From Lunularia cruciata (taxonomy: Eukaryota > Streptophyta > Marchantiopsida > Lunulariales > Lunulariaceae): a DNA stretch of 64,000 nucleotides. The notes under the pieces are model-generated. The model saw nothing but the letters and a program-made list of their open reading frames with translations, did not search any database and was not told the origin of the DNA. Both the position numbers and the translations under genes were made by a program. The number at the start of each line of letters is the position of its first letter. Position 1 is the stretch's first letter. This document shows positions 23,736 to 36,600 of this stretch, in pieces. The DNA lies in NCBI GenBank assembly GCA_948567375.1, contig OX419762.1, forward strand, positions 17,490,001 through 17,554,000, written 5' to 3'.

Positions 23736-25061
23736 TACTAGATACTGCCAAGCAATGAGTGTGGTATCCAGAGGTGTCAAAGCAATCGCCTCTGGAGGCT
23801 CATCCTCACACTCATCCCCTGATGGTACAAAGGCTCCACTCCAAGCCTGTTGCACCAACTGATCTGCATGCTGCTGCAATGCCTCCTCTGAACTCCACAA
23901 TGGAACATCCAAGGTGGATGGAACAATCCCACTCGTACTCCATAGCCGAGTGATCTCCTCTGGTACTGGAGTATCCTCTACACGGGCGTTCCCCTCCAAC
24001 AAGTCACCAGGCCAAGTGACTGCACCGCTGAAAGCCAAAACTGATGCTGCCATGGTCCCGGACTGTAGTGAGCCAAGACTACCACTACTGAAACGTACTG
24101 GTAGGCGACATACCCGTCCCTCACCAGACTGCCAACCAGGTCTATAAGAGGCTGTCTCCTCCCAATAGTCAATACTGAAACCCATAGGGTATAACACTGC
24201 TCCCCCAACTAGCATATCATAGGACTCAGCTATCGTCGCAATAGCCTGAGCTCTCACCACCGAGCTATCAGTCGGATGACTAGGCTGAACCTGGACAACA
24301 AGCTCTCCACGTGTGATGTACTGTGTCGAACCACCACCTAGAGATGTCTAGATCTGAAATGGACACCTCTCCACATTGGTCTTTTGTCACTCCAGACCAA
24401 CAACTGCAACCTTCCCCAACATAAGGGGCTGCGCACCAGAGTCTAACAAGACTCTCTGTGGTGTATAGACCTTCCCTGAAGGTCCCACTAAACGAAAGAT
24501 CCCCCTCTGGTTATCCAATAGGACAACACCAGGTGTAAACCGCACTCTCTCAAGGGCCGGTCTAGCTGGCAACTCCTCCAGTCTAGCCGCTGCTGCCTGC
24601 CATAAACCACTGGTCGCTGAACGGATCCCATGCTCCTCAACCAAGTCAGCTCCACTACCAACCACCTCTACTTTAGTAGTAGGAACCGCACCATCCCTAC
24701 TCTCACACAACGTGGCAGCCAACTGGAACACTGGGGTTGGGTCAACTCCCAATGTAAACATGTCACTGGCTGAAAATAAAGGATGCCGCATAATCAGCTG
24801 AGCCGCCCCCAACATCATGCTAGACTCAGTCTGTGTAGTAGCAGGTGGCTGACTAGCAGGTACTCCATCACCACCTACCACACCTGCACTGGGACGTCTA
24901 GGAACCATGGATGTCGTCTGCAATGCCTCAGATAGCGTGAAAGATTGGGGAAGTCTGACCTGTCTCCCAACCTCTCCTCTCTGTGGGTCCAACTCCATTG
25001 ATGCTCCTCTAGGCTCTGGAGCACGTACTGCACTCCTAGTCACTGCTGCAGATGCATCCAC
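23736..25061 (-). pseudogene. Aspartic protease and linker region of X1
   Basis: Continues in the gag frame after one stop. The active-site motif LLDSGAQPLMLGK lies near 24441, followed after two stops by TIAESYDMLVGGAVLYP (about 24195-24230), which fits the flap and hydrophobic-Gly elements of a retroviral-type aspartic protease. A linker of about 140 residues, rich in Glu and Leu and without a known domain, leads to methyltransferase motif I. The protease would process the polyprotein, so the methyltransferase would be released as part of a Gag-Pol-like product. Stops at about 24384-24389, about 24345 and 25062-25064 make it non-functional here. Confidence 0.75.
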
Positions 25062-26727
25062 CTATGTTGCTCCGCACATGAAGTCCAAAGCATCTCTATC
25101 ACCAGCATATGAGGTGGAAGCCTCAGCACCCGAATCTGATCTCCTCTGAGCAATAGCCATACTAGCCAATCTCTGCTCCAACTGCTCAATCCGAGTAGCC
25201 ATAGCTGTGTCAGAAGTAAGGGCAAGTACCGCACCCCTACTAGGTGTAGATCCTCTACCACCACCTCTACCACCTCGTCCTCCATGAATTGGAGCTCCTC
25301 TACTACCTGCCATAGCAGCCCTACCACTCCGTAACTCTGGGTGTAGGTCAAAACACCGTTCACTAGTGTGACTAAATCTGTGGCAATGCTCACACTGCCT
25401 CTGTGCTGGCTGTGATGCACCAAAGGTATCAGGTCCGCTGCCCTGAGTACACTCTCTCCTATGGTGAGGTCCACCACAAGTCCAACCAGCAACACCACCA
25501 CTCACTGGCTGCTGCTGACCCGAAAATGAGGGTAAGGGTCTAACTCCACTAGGCCCTCCACTCGCTCCATAGGATCTGGGCTGTCCACCCTGTCCTCGAA
25601 AACCAACTGGGCGTGGTGCACTCTGCTGCACTCTAGAAGAAGTCACAACCGTGGATGAGGTCTCTCTACCAAATCCAGCTATCACCACTCTCTCCTCCAC
25701 CATGTTGAGCTCAATACGCTCAGCCAAACCAAAGACTATTGCCAAAGTGGGTGAAGTAGCCTGCAACAACGTAGCATCACGAACTCTACGTCGCAACTCC
25801 CTGTCCAGTATCCCATACCAAAACTGGACTGCCTGGGCCTCAGTAACTCCTTGAGTGAAACTGATCAGCCGCCTCATGCGAGTATATGCCTCGTGTAGGC
25901 TCTCTCCAGCCTTCCGCTGGAACTCCTGCAAGCTCCTCAGCTTGTCAGTCCGCACTCCCTAGTAGTTCTGCCTCAAACATAGGAAGAACTCAACCATAGG
26001 TTAAACCCCGGTACCACACCACCTCCTGCAGCGGTACCTCCACTCGTAGTAGCACTATCTCCAGCTAGTGCACCTCCACTAGCTCCACCAACACTACTCG
26101 AGCTAGAACTCGTAGGTATAGCCGATCTACTCCTGGCCACCGAGCCTGAAGTGATAGAGACATAGTGTGGAGACCAATATTGTCTCCATAACTCAATCTC
26201 CTCTAAATGAGCTCTCCTGAACTCATGGTAATCATCCATCGATGGACCCTCCAAGTGCTGAAACAACCCCTTCCATGCCATGAAGGGTGTGAACAAAGTC
26301 GGGTTCCGCATCTACTGCAGATCACACCAACTATCGAACTCCTGGATGAAGTCATCCAACTCAATGATACCCACTGTACCAGAGTAACGCCTAGGGCCTT
26401 TGGAGGCCCCATAAATCTCGTCCATGTCCCACAACAACGGTGCGGACACACCAAGTGCACTCTCAACTGAATCAGCTCCTGTGTCGAACTCCAACTCAAA
26501 GTCAATCTCCTCCCTCACTGGGACCTGAGATACAGGCTGATACCGAGCACCACTCCGAGTAAACCCACTGCGTACTGCAGGGCTAACTCCTCTGGAATCT
26601 CCAAAGAACTCCGTTGTGACCACGTAACTGCAACAACAAACCCGAACCACCAACTGCAACCGCAAGTCGCAACCGCAAGTACCCCACCAAGTGCCAACAC
26701 CACCACGTACCAACACCAACTAAACAC
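25062..26727 (-). pseudogene. Gag of X1 (capsid, zinc knuckle, RGG tract)
   Basis: Minus-strand frame with one frameshift (about 25960-26000) and two stops. The capsid-like part includes FMAWKGLFQHLEGPSMDDY, then KLRSLQEFQRKAGESLHEAY and ARRRV-type basic residues. A CCHC knuckle, CEHCHRFSHTSERC, fits CX2CX4HX4C exactly. An imperfect Cys/His cluster (TCGGPHHRREC) lies upstream of it. A Gly/Arg tract (GGRGGRGGGRG) follows and suggests RNA binding. The C-terminus has a short predicted coiled coil (RIEQLEQRLASM). Gag packages the element RNA into virus-like particles. Confidence 0.8.
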
Positions 26728-27936
26728 CTCCCACTAATGTAACTCTACTGAGATAACTACACTAGGGGAAGGGCAACCTGTAACCTGCCATCATAACACG
26801 CACTCTCACGGTCTGCAGGTCATCACTTCTTGCCTCACCGGAGAGAAACAAAGGTAGTCTGACTAGTCATCACTCCAGCCTCACCACCGAGAGCACACCA
26901 GAGCACCAACGCTCAAAAGTCAAGGCACCTCACACAAACGTGGTGCACAAATAGGAAGCATAGAATGGAGGGGATCCAATCACAAGAAATCTAAACGAAA
27001 ACCCTCCATCTCATAACACAACACGGGACTGACTCTGCCACCATTTGGCATTTGACATAAGAGTAGTTCGTATCTAAGTCCTAAGCTACCAGGATCACCA
27101 AGAATGGGATCAAACTGCCTCTCCTAGCCAAAGCTACATGTGTATAGATAACAGTGGCACAATCACTATGACAACAAGTGAGGGTGGACTTGTTGGCTAG
27201 GGCACCAGTCTAGGAACAAGAGATCTAGGGGTCAAACCCTGTTGCGCACAATCTGGCAAGAAAGGCAGATTTTGCCAACCAATGACCAAGATCTACACTA
27301 AACTAGCTAGCCTCACGCCAGCAAGCTGACTTGCTGGCCCTTCTGGCCCTTCTAGGCCTTCATAGCCTCTAAATGCCAAAATTCAGCCAAATGAGGCCTT
27401 TCTTGTTGCCACTTCGAACCTCCTCCAAAATTGGCGAAACTTCTCCAAATCTGCGAAACTCCTCCAAACTAGCAAAACTTCTCCAAATCTAGCCAAACAG
27501 CGAAACTCCTCTAATTCTGGCCCAAAATCTGACGTAAATCCTAAAGATGGATGTCCGCCAAATTCCCCGCTAACTTTCCACTCGAGCCAAATTGACAAAA
27601 CGGGTTTTTCCAAATCACAATTTCATGAGAAGAGCTTTCCAACTCCACCTTCAATTTCACTTTCTGAGCCCAACTCGCAGCAAATTGGTCATGCCTTCAC
27701 CTCCTGAGCTCAAAATCACAACACTGCTCAAAAATTGCTCCTTCTTTGCTCAAAATTTGGCCAGCGCTTCCGCACACCGTCCGCCTAACTGCCAAATTTG
27801 CATCAACTACACGAGCTTCTGCACACTAGGGAAACACAGAACCTGAATTGAGCTACCACGATCCACCGAGCTTGGAGATACCACCAACACTCAACGTTCC
27901 TGCACCCGATTTCCCCCTGACTTCACTTCTCTGATG
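26728..27936 (-). other. Untranslated leader of X1
   Basis: About 1.2 kb between A1 and gag with no credible frame. It contains short imperfect direct repeats of GCGAAACTYCTCCAAATCT type at about 27430-27520. A diverged copy is seen in X3 (14910-15600), and a short similar stretch may lie near 29440-29520. No typical initiator-tRNA-Met primer site is seen at the A1 boundary, unlike families Y and Z. Confidence 0.6.
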
Positions 27937-28385
27937 TAATCAGATTGCTTAACACTCTCAACTCAACTCAACTCAGATCAGTACTTGATCTGTCACTCTA
28001 TAAACTGCCAACAACTGGGCACTGATTACAGTCAAGCCACACCCACTCAAGCATAGAGAATCCAGGTGACGCTCGCCGGCCTCTGTCCACCATAGCTAGG
28101 AACTCGAAGGCTCAACATCAGAGAAGTGAGCTCTCTGGAGCTCACTTCGAAACTATACCCCCTGGACTCGAGCTAGCCCTGAAACCCTAACGGTCCCGCT
28201 GATGGCACACTCGACGGTGCAAACGGTGCAAAGTGACGGTGGGCCCCACCGTGAAGTCAGTACCCTGAACACAAAATCTAACCGTCGGAAAGTAGTCCTT
28301 GAGAAACTGCTAGAATAACTCTAACTACCATCATTGGAACTCCAGTGTCCGAGCATCTAGATGCGGAACTACAAATGGCGTGACA
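27937..28385 (-). repeat. A1 segment of X1
   Basis: 449 bp at the outer 5' end in coding orientation, beginning TGTCACGCC on the minus strand. It ends at TCTGATTACA and joins the leader directly, without a B segment between. Confidence 0.9.
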
Positions 28386-31300
28386 AATACCTAGAACAAT
28401 AACAAGCAAACAATGAAAATTCCCTTCCCAATTTGTGGCCCACATGCATGCATATTACCTTAAGCTCTTGTTCAAGTACTTGGACTTCTCTACTAAATAC
28501 ATCTAGAAGCAATTATAGACCCTTTGCTTCTACATATAAAATACTTGACTTGCAAACCGAACTCTTTCTTTTGTAAATTCCAATGATGGAGATGGGAGAA
28601 AGATTTTAGAAGTTTTGAAGGATGAGTCAAGCATCTCACCATGAAAAGAAAAATTGGAAATGCATTATGTCATAAGCACCCATGTACAAAAATCAAAACC
28701 AAGGGAACCATAACCTTTCAACCAAAAATACCAAGCAAAATTAATAATTTCTTGTATGGGTCTACCATAGCCACTTGATGACCCATCCCCAAACCATAAG
28801 TTGTTGGAGATTTTTTCTTTATCTAAATCTAATCTCCCAAACTCACAGCCAAGTTAACCTAACTAGATTTTACTAGTACCTAGTAATTTTACCTCTTACT
28901 TTAGCTATGCATTGTTTGCCATGCTAATCCTAAACCTCCAATAAAATTGGAACTTATATTTCCAAAAACTATGAACTACCTAACTTTATGCAGATCTCTT
29001 TGTAGGACCTACCGTAACCTACCTACTATCTTGAGTGATGTCTATGAGACCCAAATTATGGTACCACAACAAACACTTCTCTCCATGCATCTTAGGCATC
29101 CTTTGACACCCATCTTCCAATTCAAGCTTCATCCTTGGCATGCTTCTTGGACTTTACCTTTGCCTTATGCTTGTTCTCTCCCATGCTTAATATTACAAAC
29201 AATCTTCCATGATCTACCTTATCTAGCTCATCTAGAGTCATCTCATATGGTTGCTCCTCCCAAGGGAAGATCAAGTGTTTTAATATGCATGATTCTCATT
29301 AAGAACACACAAAGTGCCTAAATGTGTAGCCCATAGGTAGGGAGGTTGAATCTAAACCTATCAAGGATGGTTGTCATTATTTGTAATCTCAAACATCAAG
29401 TATTTGTACATAAATTACAAAGCTTCCTTGTTGGTGAGATAAGAAAAGTGCAATCTAACATGCCATCACAACACACACTCTTTTTTGTTGGTCATCACTT
29501 CCAATATCACCAAGGAAATATACATAACACACCTAAGGAAACAGAACCTAAGCACAATGCATACACAAAAATCTAAGCAAATTGGGTATGCAATCAAGCA
29601 TACAAAGCATGCAAAAGATCCAAACACAAGCAACTTAATAATAACTCTCCATGTTTTTGGTGAAAATGAGCTTCAAAGCTTCCTTGTTTCATCAAAGAGC
29701 TACTCCAAATTTTTACTCCAAGATCTACTTCCAACTTGTACTATAGTGGAAGTTCTACACCTTTGGATAGAGAAGTATCTTACAAGATTTAGACTTAGAT
29801 AAGTTCTTGTCTATATATCTAATTCATAATTTTAAGGAACCAATAGAAAGCTTGCAAGATAAGCTTTTCAATAATATATATTAATCCCCCAATTGAACTA
29901 CTACAACTCCTATGATAGTCTCTCAAACTTAACTTGAGTTTTGTAGTTGAAACTTTAATTTTGAAACTCTAATCAATGTCCAATCTTGGCTCTTTCACAA
30001 TTCTTCCTTAAGCTTTGCCTAGGATTCATGTGAGTACTAAGGAAAACTCTAGCAATTTGTCATCCAATCAATTATGACTTCAAATGGGAGAATTTGCACT
30101 CAATTGTACCTAAAGATAGAATAATTCATCAAAAATTATAATAGTATTTTCATTGGAGTTTGTTGCATTAGATCTCACTACATATAAACCTTAAGCCACC
30201 CATATTTTACACAGTAGTTGGTCATGCATCTTTCTAATCCTCTATTGAGTTTGATAGCTGAATTCAAAACATATCTTTAGATATAGATCAATTCCCAGGT
30301 TGGGGCTAACTTTGGAGCTCTATTGACCCAAGTATATTTGCTCCAATGTCTGGAATTCTTTATTTGAGTAATTTTCATGAACATTTCTCATAGAGGTAGA
30401 AGACTTAGTCACCAATAATTTTGGAAATTTCACAAGCTAATTTGAACTAGAACTTGAGATGTTAGAAAAAAACTCCAAACTTGATCATAATCTACACACC
30501 AATTACTTGATTTCAAGTCCTCCAACTTTCATGGATCACATCAGGCTCAAAACCAACCCATATGTAGCATTTTTGGATGCAATACAACCAAAAAGATTCT
30601 TCTCTCCAATCCAATTTATAATCATAAAAGCTACTATGGAACTCCTAAAAAATTTCAAATAGTGCATCTAGGTATACATTTGACCTCCCTTTCTTCTATC
30701 ATTCATATCTTAGGCATTTCTCACTAAAATCCCATGTTGTTTATATCCAAATTTATAGCATTTATGCTCTTCTTTTAATGTTGATCTTCTCATCCAAAAT
30801 GGACCTTTGGAAAGTCCTCAAACTTGCAAAACCTTGGTCATGAATTGGTGGTAGTTTAGTCAATTCATTGTACTTTGGACACATTGCAGCTCTACCTTTT
30901 GACACATGGATCTCCAAACTCCACACCAAAACCCTTGAGAGAGATTTTGGTGCATCTTTTCTATAAAAGAATTTAAATATTTAAATATCAAAATTGCTCA
31001 TAAGTAAGCATAGGAAGGATCATAGGATTTGGGTTTTTCATCATCTATGCCTAAATATAAGACCAAAATGAGCTACCATCAAGGCCCAAAAGTGCTCATG
31101 GTGCAAAATCTAGAGCCCAATGAGAAAAATTATGGGAGATGTAGATCATGGGCTCAAAGCATCTCTTGATTACCTCACCCTAAAATTCACTAGCTCCCAT
31201 GCTCTTTGATATCCCTAGCACTTTGATATTCCTTAGTGTCTACACTTTAATCCAACTCAAAACTTGGAATAATAAAACATATTTATCTTGACCAACCCTC

Positions 31301-34040
31301 TATCACCTATATATAATAGAGTCATGGAAGAGGATAAGATCTTAATTCATGCAGATCATCATGTAATTGTACATAGATTGCTCATATAGCAATAGATCAA
31401 ACCTAGGATCCTTTGCACAATCTACTATAATATTACATAAATAAACTATATTAAATTTATTTTTTACTTTCTAAGCAAACCATAAGACAATATCAGATGT
31501 TGGGTTCATGGAGGTATTATCAACGTCTTTGATTGTCATAAAATAGGTTATTTGTTGCATGACCAATGCTTAGGCTACTATCAACTCCCACTTTAGTCCT
31601 TCCAACTCCTCCTAGCCCAACTTTGCCTTAGCATACTCTATCTACTCCCTCCTAATGGGTCTCCTTTCTTTTGGAAGGTTTTTGGCTTGACGTCTCCCAT
31701 CTCCATCTTGAGGTCTCTTACTTACCACTTGCTGGGATTATCTCTTCTTCTTCCTTGACTTGTCTCTTTGAGATAATGAGATATGGCCTTCGACTCTTCT
31801 CCTTCTCAAAGTGTAGTCATGTCTCCATACCTTTGGAGTGAGATCTACTTGGTTTGTCCTATCTTCTTGTCTTTGGCACCTTCAATTTATCTTGGTCTTG
31901 ATGGCTATGATTTGCTATCATAAAGACCCTCTCTTTTAGGTCAACAAGGTCTATACGTGGTATCACATGCAACAATTGTTTTGGCACCCAAAGTCAAAGT
32001 TGTTGGAGGTGACTCCTCCTCCTTGCTGGTTGGATTATGGTGGACTTAGGTTCCTCTTGGATGGACAAATGCATTTTTTCCCAAATAGGGATCCAGTCGA
32101 GCTTTTCTATTTAAATCTAGCCTCTTTAACATTATATAGACTTGTCAAGTTCAGAAATTACCTTCTAATTTCTAAATTAGAGATTTCTACATTGGTCCTA
32201 TTTCCTTTGCCCTACATGGCAAAACAAAGAAATGAACCTCAAAAACTTGGGTTAAGAGCTCTACATAGAGCTGAAGGAGAAAAGTTAAAAGTATGCTTTA
32301 TGAATGAGCCTATTCCTTAAGAGGTAATTTAAGCTATTAACATGTTCAAACTCAAACATATCATCTAAATGAAGCAAACTTCGAGCTCAATCTTGATTAT
32401 CTCTTGGTTCTTAACCAGTATTTTTACCATACTCTTTTCTCCCTCTATAAAAACCAATCTATTAAATTACAAAGTATGTACCTACATGAGGTAGAGGAGG
32501 GAAAATCTTGTTGTATTATATAGAAGACCAACTTTAGAGGACAAAGCATCTTCTTATGCCTCCAATTATGCATACCTGATTTATAAGTTACTTACTTATC
32601 TCATTGGTTACTTATATATCCTTTGTAAAGCTTACATAGATTTTTTTCCTCAAAACCATATTGTATTTCTAAAGACTAACATGAAAGGTATTCTAAAGCT
32701 AAAATCAATTGGTTTGACATCAAGTATTCAAACTTATTGGCCATTGATGAAAGATATGATCCCTTTATTCCAAAGGATAGTTATGATCACTTAGGGTCAA
32801 CCAAAATGAAAAATGTAATATATCTATAAGAACCATATCAATCTTATGAGGATATAGTTTGGAAATCAATATACTTGAAGGAAATTATCACTCTTGTAGT
32901 TCTTTACAACTACTCTTGGGCAAAAGCCACTCCCAAAAGAAGGTAGTGTCACCAAAAGATAATTTATAGAAAATTTCAAGCAAATAATCACATTCAAAAG
33001 AACTTTATTTCAATTAATTTTTGAAGGTGATGATCCAACCTTATACAACAAGGCTACTTCACTATAAAGATTCATACAAACATGTTCTACCCTTCCTAGA
33101 AAGCACATCTTCTCTTGAAGGACTTTTGCACTAGTAATTATTCCTTGTCTTTGGGTTTGCCAAGAATTCATAACAGTATAGGTCCATTAAGTCCCATCAA
33201 TGCATTGCTTCAAGTGAACTAAACCAGATATCTAACACACAAGGAATTTTGTAATCTCACTACAAAGATTCCTCAATTACCACATTACAAAGAAGAATAG
33301 ACACTAATACTTAAACTTAAGCAAAAGCAACAAAGAACTTTTGTTTAATATTTATACTAAATAGAAGCCTTAAGTAGCAAACAGCCATTAAGGTCCTAAT
33401 AAATCTAAAAACTTTGACACCTTCAAAGATCTCTACCAAGACTTCAAGTGTCAATATTTATAATTGAATTCTTCTCATCTCTTTATCCTCTACAAGGCTT
33501 TATCCTTATTATTTATAATTTTTGCCCACTTGTCTTTGGAGTATAATAATTGTTCTCCAAAAAAACTTCCTACTTTTTATCTTCTTTGGGTTTGCTACTC
33601 CAAAGATTCCTTCTTAGAAGAATCCTACAAACAAAGGATTCTCTTGGAAATCCTACTATAAAGAACTAGCTTTGCCTTTAGTTGTCCAAAGGAGAAGTTT
33701 AATCCTCTCCTTGTAATATGTTATCTCTAAGACTAAGGTATCACAAGACTTACTAAATCTCCTATCCACATGTCCTCCAAGGTTCAAAACTAAGCAATCC
33801 ATCCCTATATCTTTGAATGTATTTATCCTAAGGATATGGACTTGCAACTTTAATTTATGCAACTTTTTCTTTGTCATCCTCCTTTCAATTGCTTCTTTGG
33901 CAGTGGCCACCAATTGATCCCAAAGATCTTCCAAGGTCTTAACATCTTTCTCTCTACTTCCTTTGGAGTATTGAACATGGCTTGCACTTCAATACTGACC
34001 ATTTCCAACATCTTCAATTGGTTTATTGCTTGCTCTTCTT
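28386..34040. other. AT-rich repeat-derived DNA without a clear gene
   Basis: Short scattered frames only: for example 28947-29321 and 31967-32320 plus, and 33656-33934 with 33874-34071 minus. The last two overlap in two frames of one apparent ancestral coding stretch, reading EVERKMLRPWKIFGINWWPL and then EDLWDQLVATAKEAIERR. No domain is recognised. Around 29440-29520 the sequence resembles the X1 leader (GCCATCACAACACACACTC against GCCATCATAACACGCACTC), hinting at another X fragment. I find no RNA gene. Confidence 0.4.
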
Positions 34041-34449
34041 TGTCATGTGTATATACATCGCTACGCAACATTCATCATTGTCAACATCATACACTATAGA
34101 AGCACAACTCACACATAAGTCATACATGAACTCTAAAGTGCAACAATAATCAATTTATTTACACAATTGGAATCACACTCAATCAGATCAGTACTTGATT
34201 TGTCACTCAATAATTTACCAAAAACAGGGTTTTGATTACAATCAAACCATATCCACTCTAGCTAAGAGAATCTAGATGATGCTTGATGGTCTCTATCCAC
34301 CATAGCCAAGAACTCAAAGGCTCAACATCAGAGAAGTGAGCTCTTTGGAGCTGCACTTTGAAAGTATACTCCTTGGACTCAAGCTGGATCTCAAACCCTA
34401 ACGGTCCTGCTGACAGCACACCTAACAATGCAAATAGTGCAAGTAACGG
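34041..34449 (-). repeat. B2 and first part of A2 of X2
   Basis: B2 occupies about 34041-34146 (TGTCATGTGTATATAC onward) and A2 continues to 34449, where insertion W interrupts it. A2 resumes at 37262. Similarity to X1 is clear but reduced, with many C-to-T type changes. Confidence 0.8.
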
Positions 34450-35339
34450 TGTTGTCGGGAAAATAGCCCACATGTACTTGAGGCTTTTGGTGTGATAAAT
34501 TTTCTTGTCCTCTTCTTGTTGTTGTAAGGAACATGGATTTATGTCAATACGTCTCGGGTGTGGGTTTATGCTACCTTGCCGTGGGAGATATTTCCTATAT
34601 TATTGTGAAGCCCGGTAAAAGTTATGGTGATATTAGCTCAAGGAGTCTTTTAATGTGGCTTGAGCTGAGAAATAATGTTGGGTTACACAAACTCAGGTTT
34701 TGTTTTATGTTATTGGAGGGAAGTGACAAAGGGGTTTTCAAAGGAGCAATGCTTTCCAGGAGTTGAGTTTCTTCTAGTGAAGAGTTTCAGGAAAAACAGA
34801 GGCGGACAGTGGGGTTTTTTGGGAAGTGGCAAAGGACCTGAAGGAGTGAGTTTTGGTCAGCGGGAGTTTTGAGAAAGATCAGGAGGGCTGAGTGTGGATT
34901 TTCGAAAATTGGCAGGGGAACTTTGGAGGAAAAATGTTTCTCAAGACATGGGGTGGGACGGTGAGAAGTTTTGGGGAAAACAGAGGCTGACAATAGGGGT
35001 TTTGGGAGATGTCTGGCTGAGGACAGAGGGCAATAAGGAGATTTTCAAATTAGGAAGGTTGGCTTGGACAGGAACTGAGGAGAAAGGGTGCAAGAGTTGT
35101 TTGGCTGAGAGGAGAGGGGAGTAAGGAGGATTTCAAGTTAGAGATCGTGTGGCTAGACAGGAAGGAACTGGGACAGAAAATGCTATGAGAGAAGAATTTC
35201 ACAAGTATGCCTTGAGGTGCAAGGCAAGAGAGGATTTTGATAGGTATGGCTTGAGATTGTGAACATCAAACGGGAAATTTTTGCAGGCAAGTATGGCTTG
35301 AGATTGTGAAGGCTAGAAAGGTGAATTTTTGAATTGCCT

Positions 35340-35812
35340 TGGCTGAACAGCGGGAGAGGAAAGCAGGGCTGTGCAGGAAATTTTGAAATGAGATAGGGTG
35401 TGCAGGAGAAGAGAAATTTAGAAAGGCTTTGGGCTAGACAGTGGGAGAGGGAAGCAAGGCTGTGCAGAAATTTTTGAAATGAGATAGGGTGTGCAGGAGA
35501 AGAGAAATTTAGAAAGGCTTTGGGCTGGACAGTGGGAGAGGGAAGCAAGGCTATGCAAAAAAATTTGAATTGAGATAGGGTGTGCAGGAGAGTGGAAATT
35601 TTCAAAGTGCTCTTGTGTAGGACAGTGGGAGAGGGAAGCAAGGCTGTGCAGAAATTTTTGAATTCAGATAGGGTGTTCAAGAGAGGGGAAATTTTTGAAG
35701 TGCTCTTGTGCAGGACAGTGGGAGAGGAAAGCATGCTGTGCAAAATTTTTTGAAATGAGATAGTGTGTGTAGGAGAAGAGAAATTTAGAAATGCTTTGGG
35801 CTGGGCAGGAAG
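35340..35812 (+). repeat. Tandem array, about 91-93 bp x 5
   Basis: The landmark GTGGGAGAGG (or close variants) recurs at about 35350, 35441, 35532, 35625 and 35718, giving unit lengths of 91, 91, 93 and 93 bp. Units share AAGCAAGGCTGTGCAG and AGATAGGGTGTGCAGGAG. Antisense open frames across the array merely translate the repeats. Confidence 0.85.
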
Positions 35813-35831
35813 GAACTTGGACACAAAATGC

Positions 35832-36600
35832 TATGAGAGAGAATTTTTGCAGGTCTTAAGGGTTGGCTGCAGGAGTTGCAAAAGGAAACTCTCACGAAGG
35901 TGAGAACAGGACTGAAGAAGAAAGGTTTCTGTGGGAAAATGTTGATAGATTGATGAGGGGCAGAATTGGAGGGGAATTTCGCAGGTCTGAAGGGGGTTTT
36001 GGCAAAAGTTGAAAAGGATAATCTCACGAAGGTGAGAACAGGACTGAAGAAGGAAGATTTTTGTGGAAAAATGTTGATAGAGTGATGAAGGACAGAATTG
36101 GAGAGGAATTTTGCAGGTCTGAAGGGGTTTTAGGCAGAAGTTGAAGAAGGATAATCTCACTAAAGTGAGGACAGGAGAGTGAAGGTGGGTTTCTAGGAAA
36201 ATGTTGTGATAGAGAGTGATCAAGGACAGAATTGGAGAGAAATTTTGCAGGTTTGAAGGGGTTTTGGGCAGAAGTTGAAAAAGGATAATCTCACGAAGGT
36301 AGGGACATGAGAATGAAGGTGGATTTCTGGGAAAATGTTGTGATAGAGAGTAAGAAGGAGAATAAGAAGGGAATTTTTGCAGGTCTGAAGGGTTGGCTGC
36401 AAGAGTTGCAAAAGGAAACTCTCACAAAGGTGAGAACAGGACTGAAGAAGAAAGGTTTATGTGGGGAAATGTTGATAGAGTGTTGAGAAACAGAATTGGA
36501 AAGGAATTTTTGTAGGTATGAAGGGTTTTTGCTGCAGAAGTTGCCAAAGGATAATCTCCCAAAGGGCATAGGATAATGAAGAGGTTCTGAGGGTGGGTTG
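35832..36600 (+). repeat. Tandem array, about 133 bp x 5-6
   Basis: The landmark CTCACGAAGG (or variants) recurs at about 35891, 36023, 36156, 36290, 36421 and 36556, a period of 131-135 bp. Units share TGAGAACAGGACTGAAGAAG and AAAATGTTGATAGAG. No protein-coding pressure is apparent. Confidence 0.85.

Larger units (their letters stand above)
22287..28385 (-). mobile_element. X1: methyltransferase-bearing retrotransposon with split direct repeats
   Basis: A 6.1-kb element coded on the minus strand. Read 5' to 3' on that strand it runs: A1 (28385-27937), leader, gag, protease, C5-methyltransferase, PHD finger, B1 (22950-22845), 2-bp spacer, A2 (22842-22393), B2 (22392-22287). A1 and A2 are about 96% identical by eye, and B1 and B2 differ at two sites, so the copy is fairly young. 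RT, RNase H and integrase are absent. The join between the methyltransferase and the PHD region, compared with X2, shows they were lost by an internal deletion. The outer ends are TGTC...GACA. No convincing TSD is seen (left flank GCGAT, right flank AATAC). It is presumably non-autonomous and moved by a complete relative. Confidence 0.85.

Noticed and set aside
22951-27936. Insertion of an unrelated element into a pre-existing X terminal repeat at X1
   Set aside because: X2 has the identical internal-B1 join and X3 the identical A1-internal join, so the boundaries are native to the family.
22287-28385. DIRS/Ngaro-type tyrosine-recombinase element
   Set aside because: The split repeats fit, but no tyrosine recombinase motif is visible, and the family shows an aspartic protease (X1) and a DDE integrase (X2). 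Kept only as a structural analogy.
35183-35824. Minus-strand frame of 213 codons with a repeated peptide
   Set aside because: It is the translation of the 91-93-bp DNA tandem array in W. Repeats conserve DNA units, not a protein.
35340-36600. CRISPR-like periodic repeats
   Set aside because: Repeats are contiguous without unique spacers, are far longer than CRISPR repeats, and lie in a plant genome.
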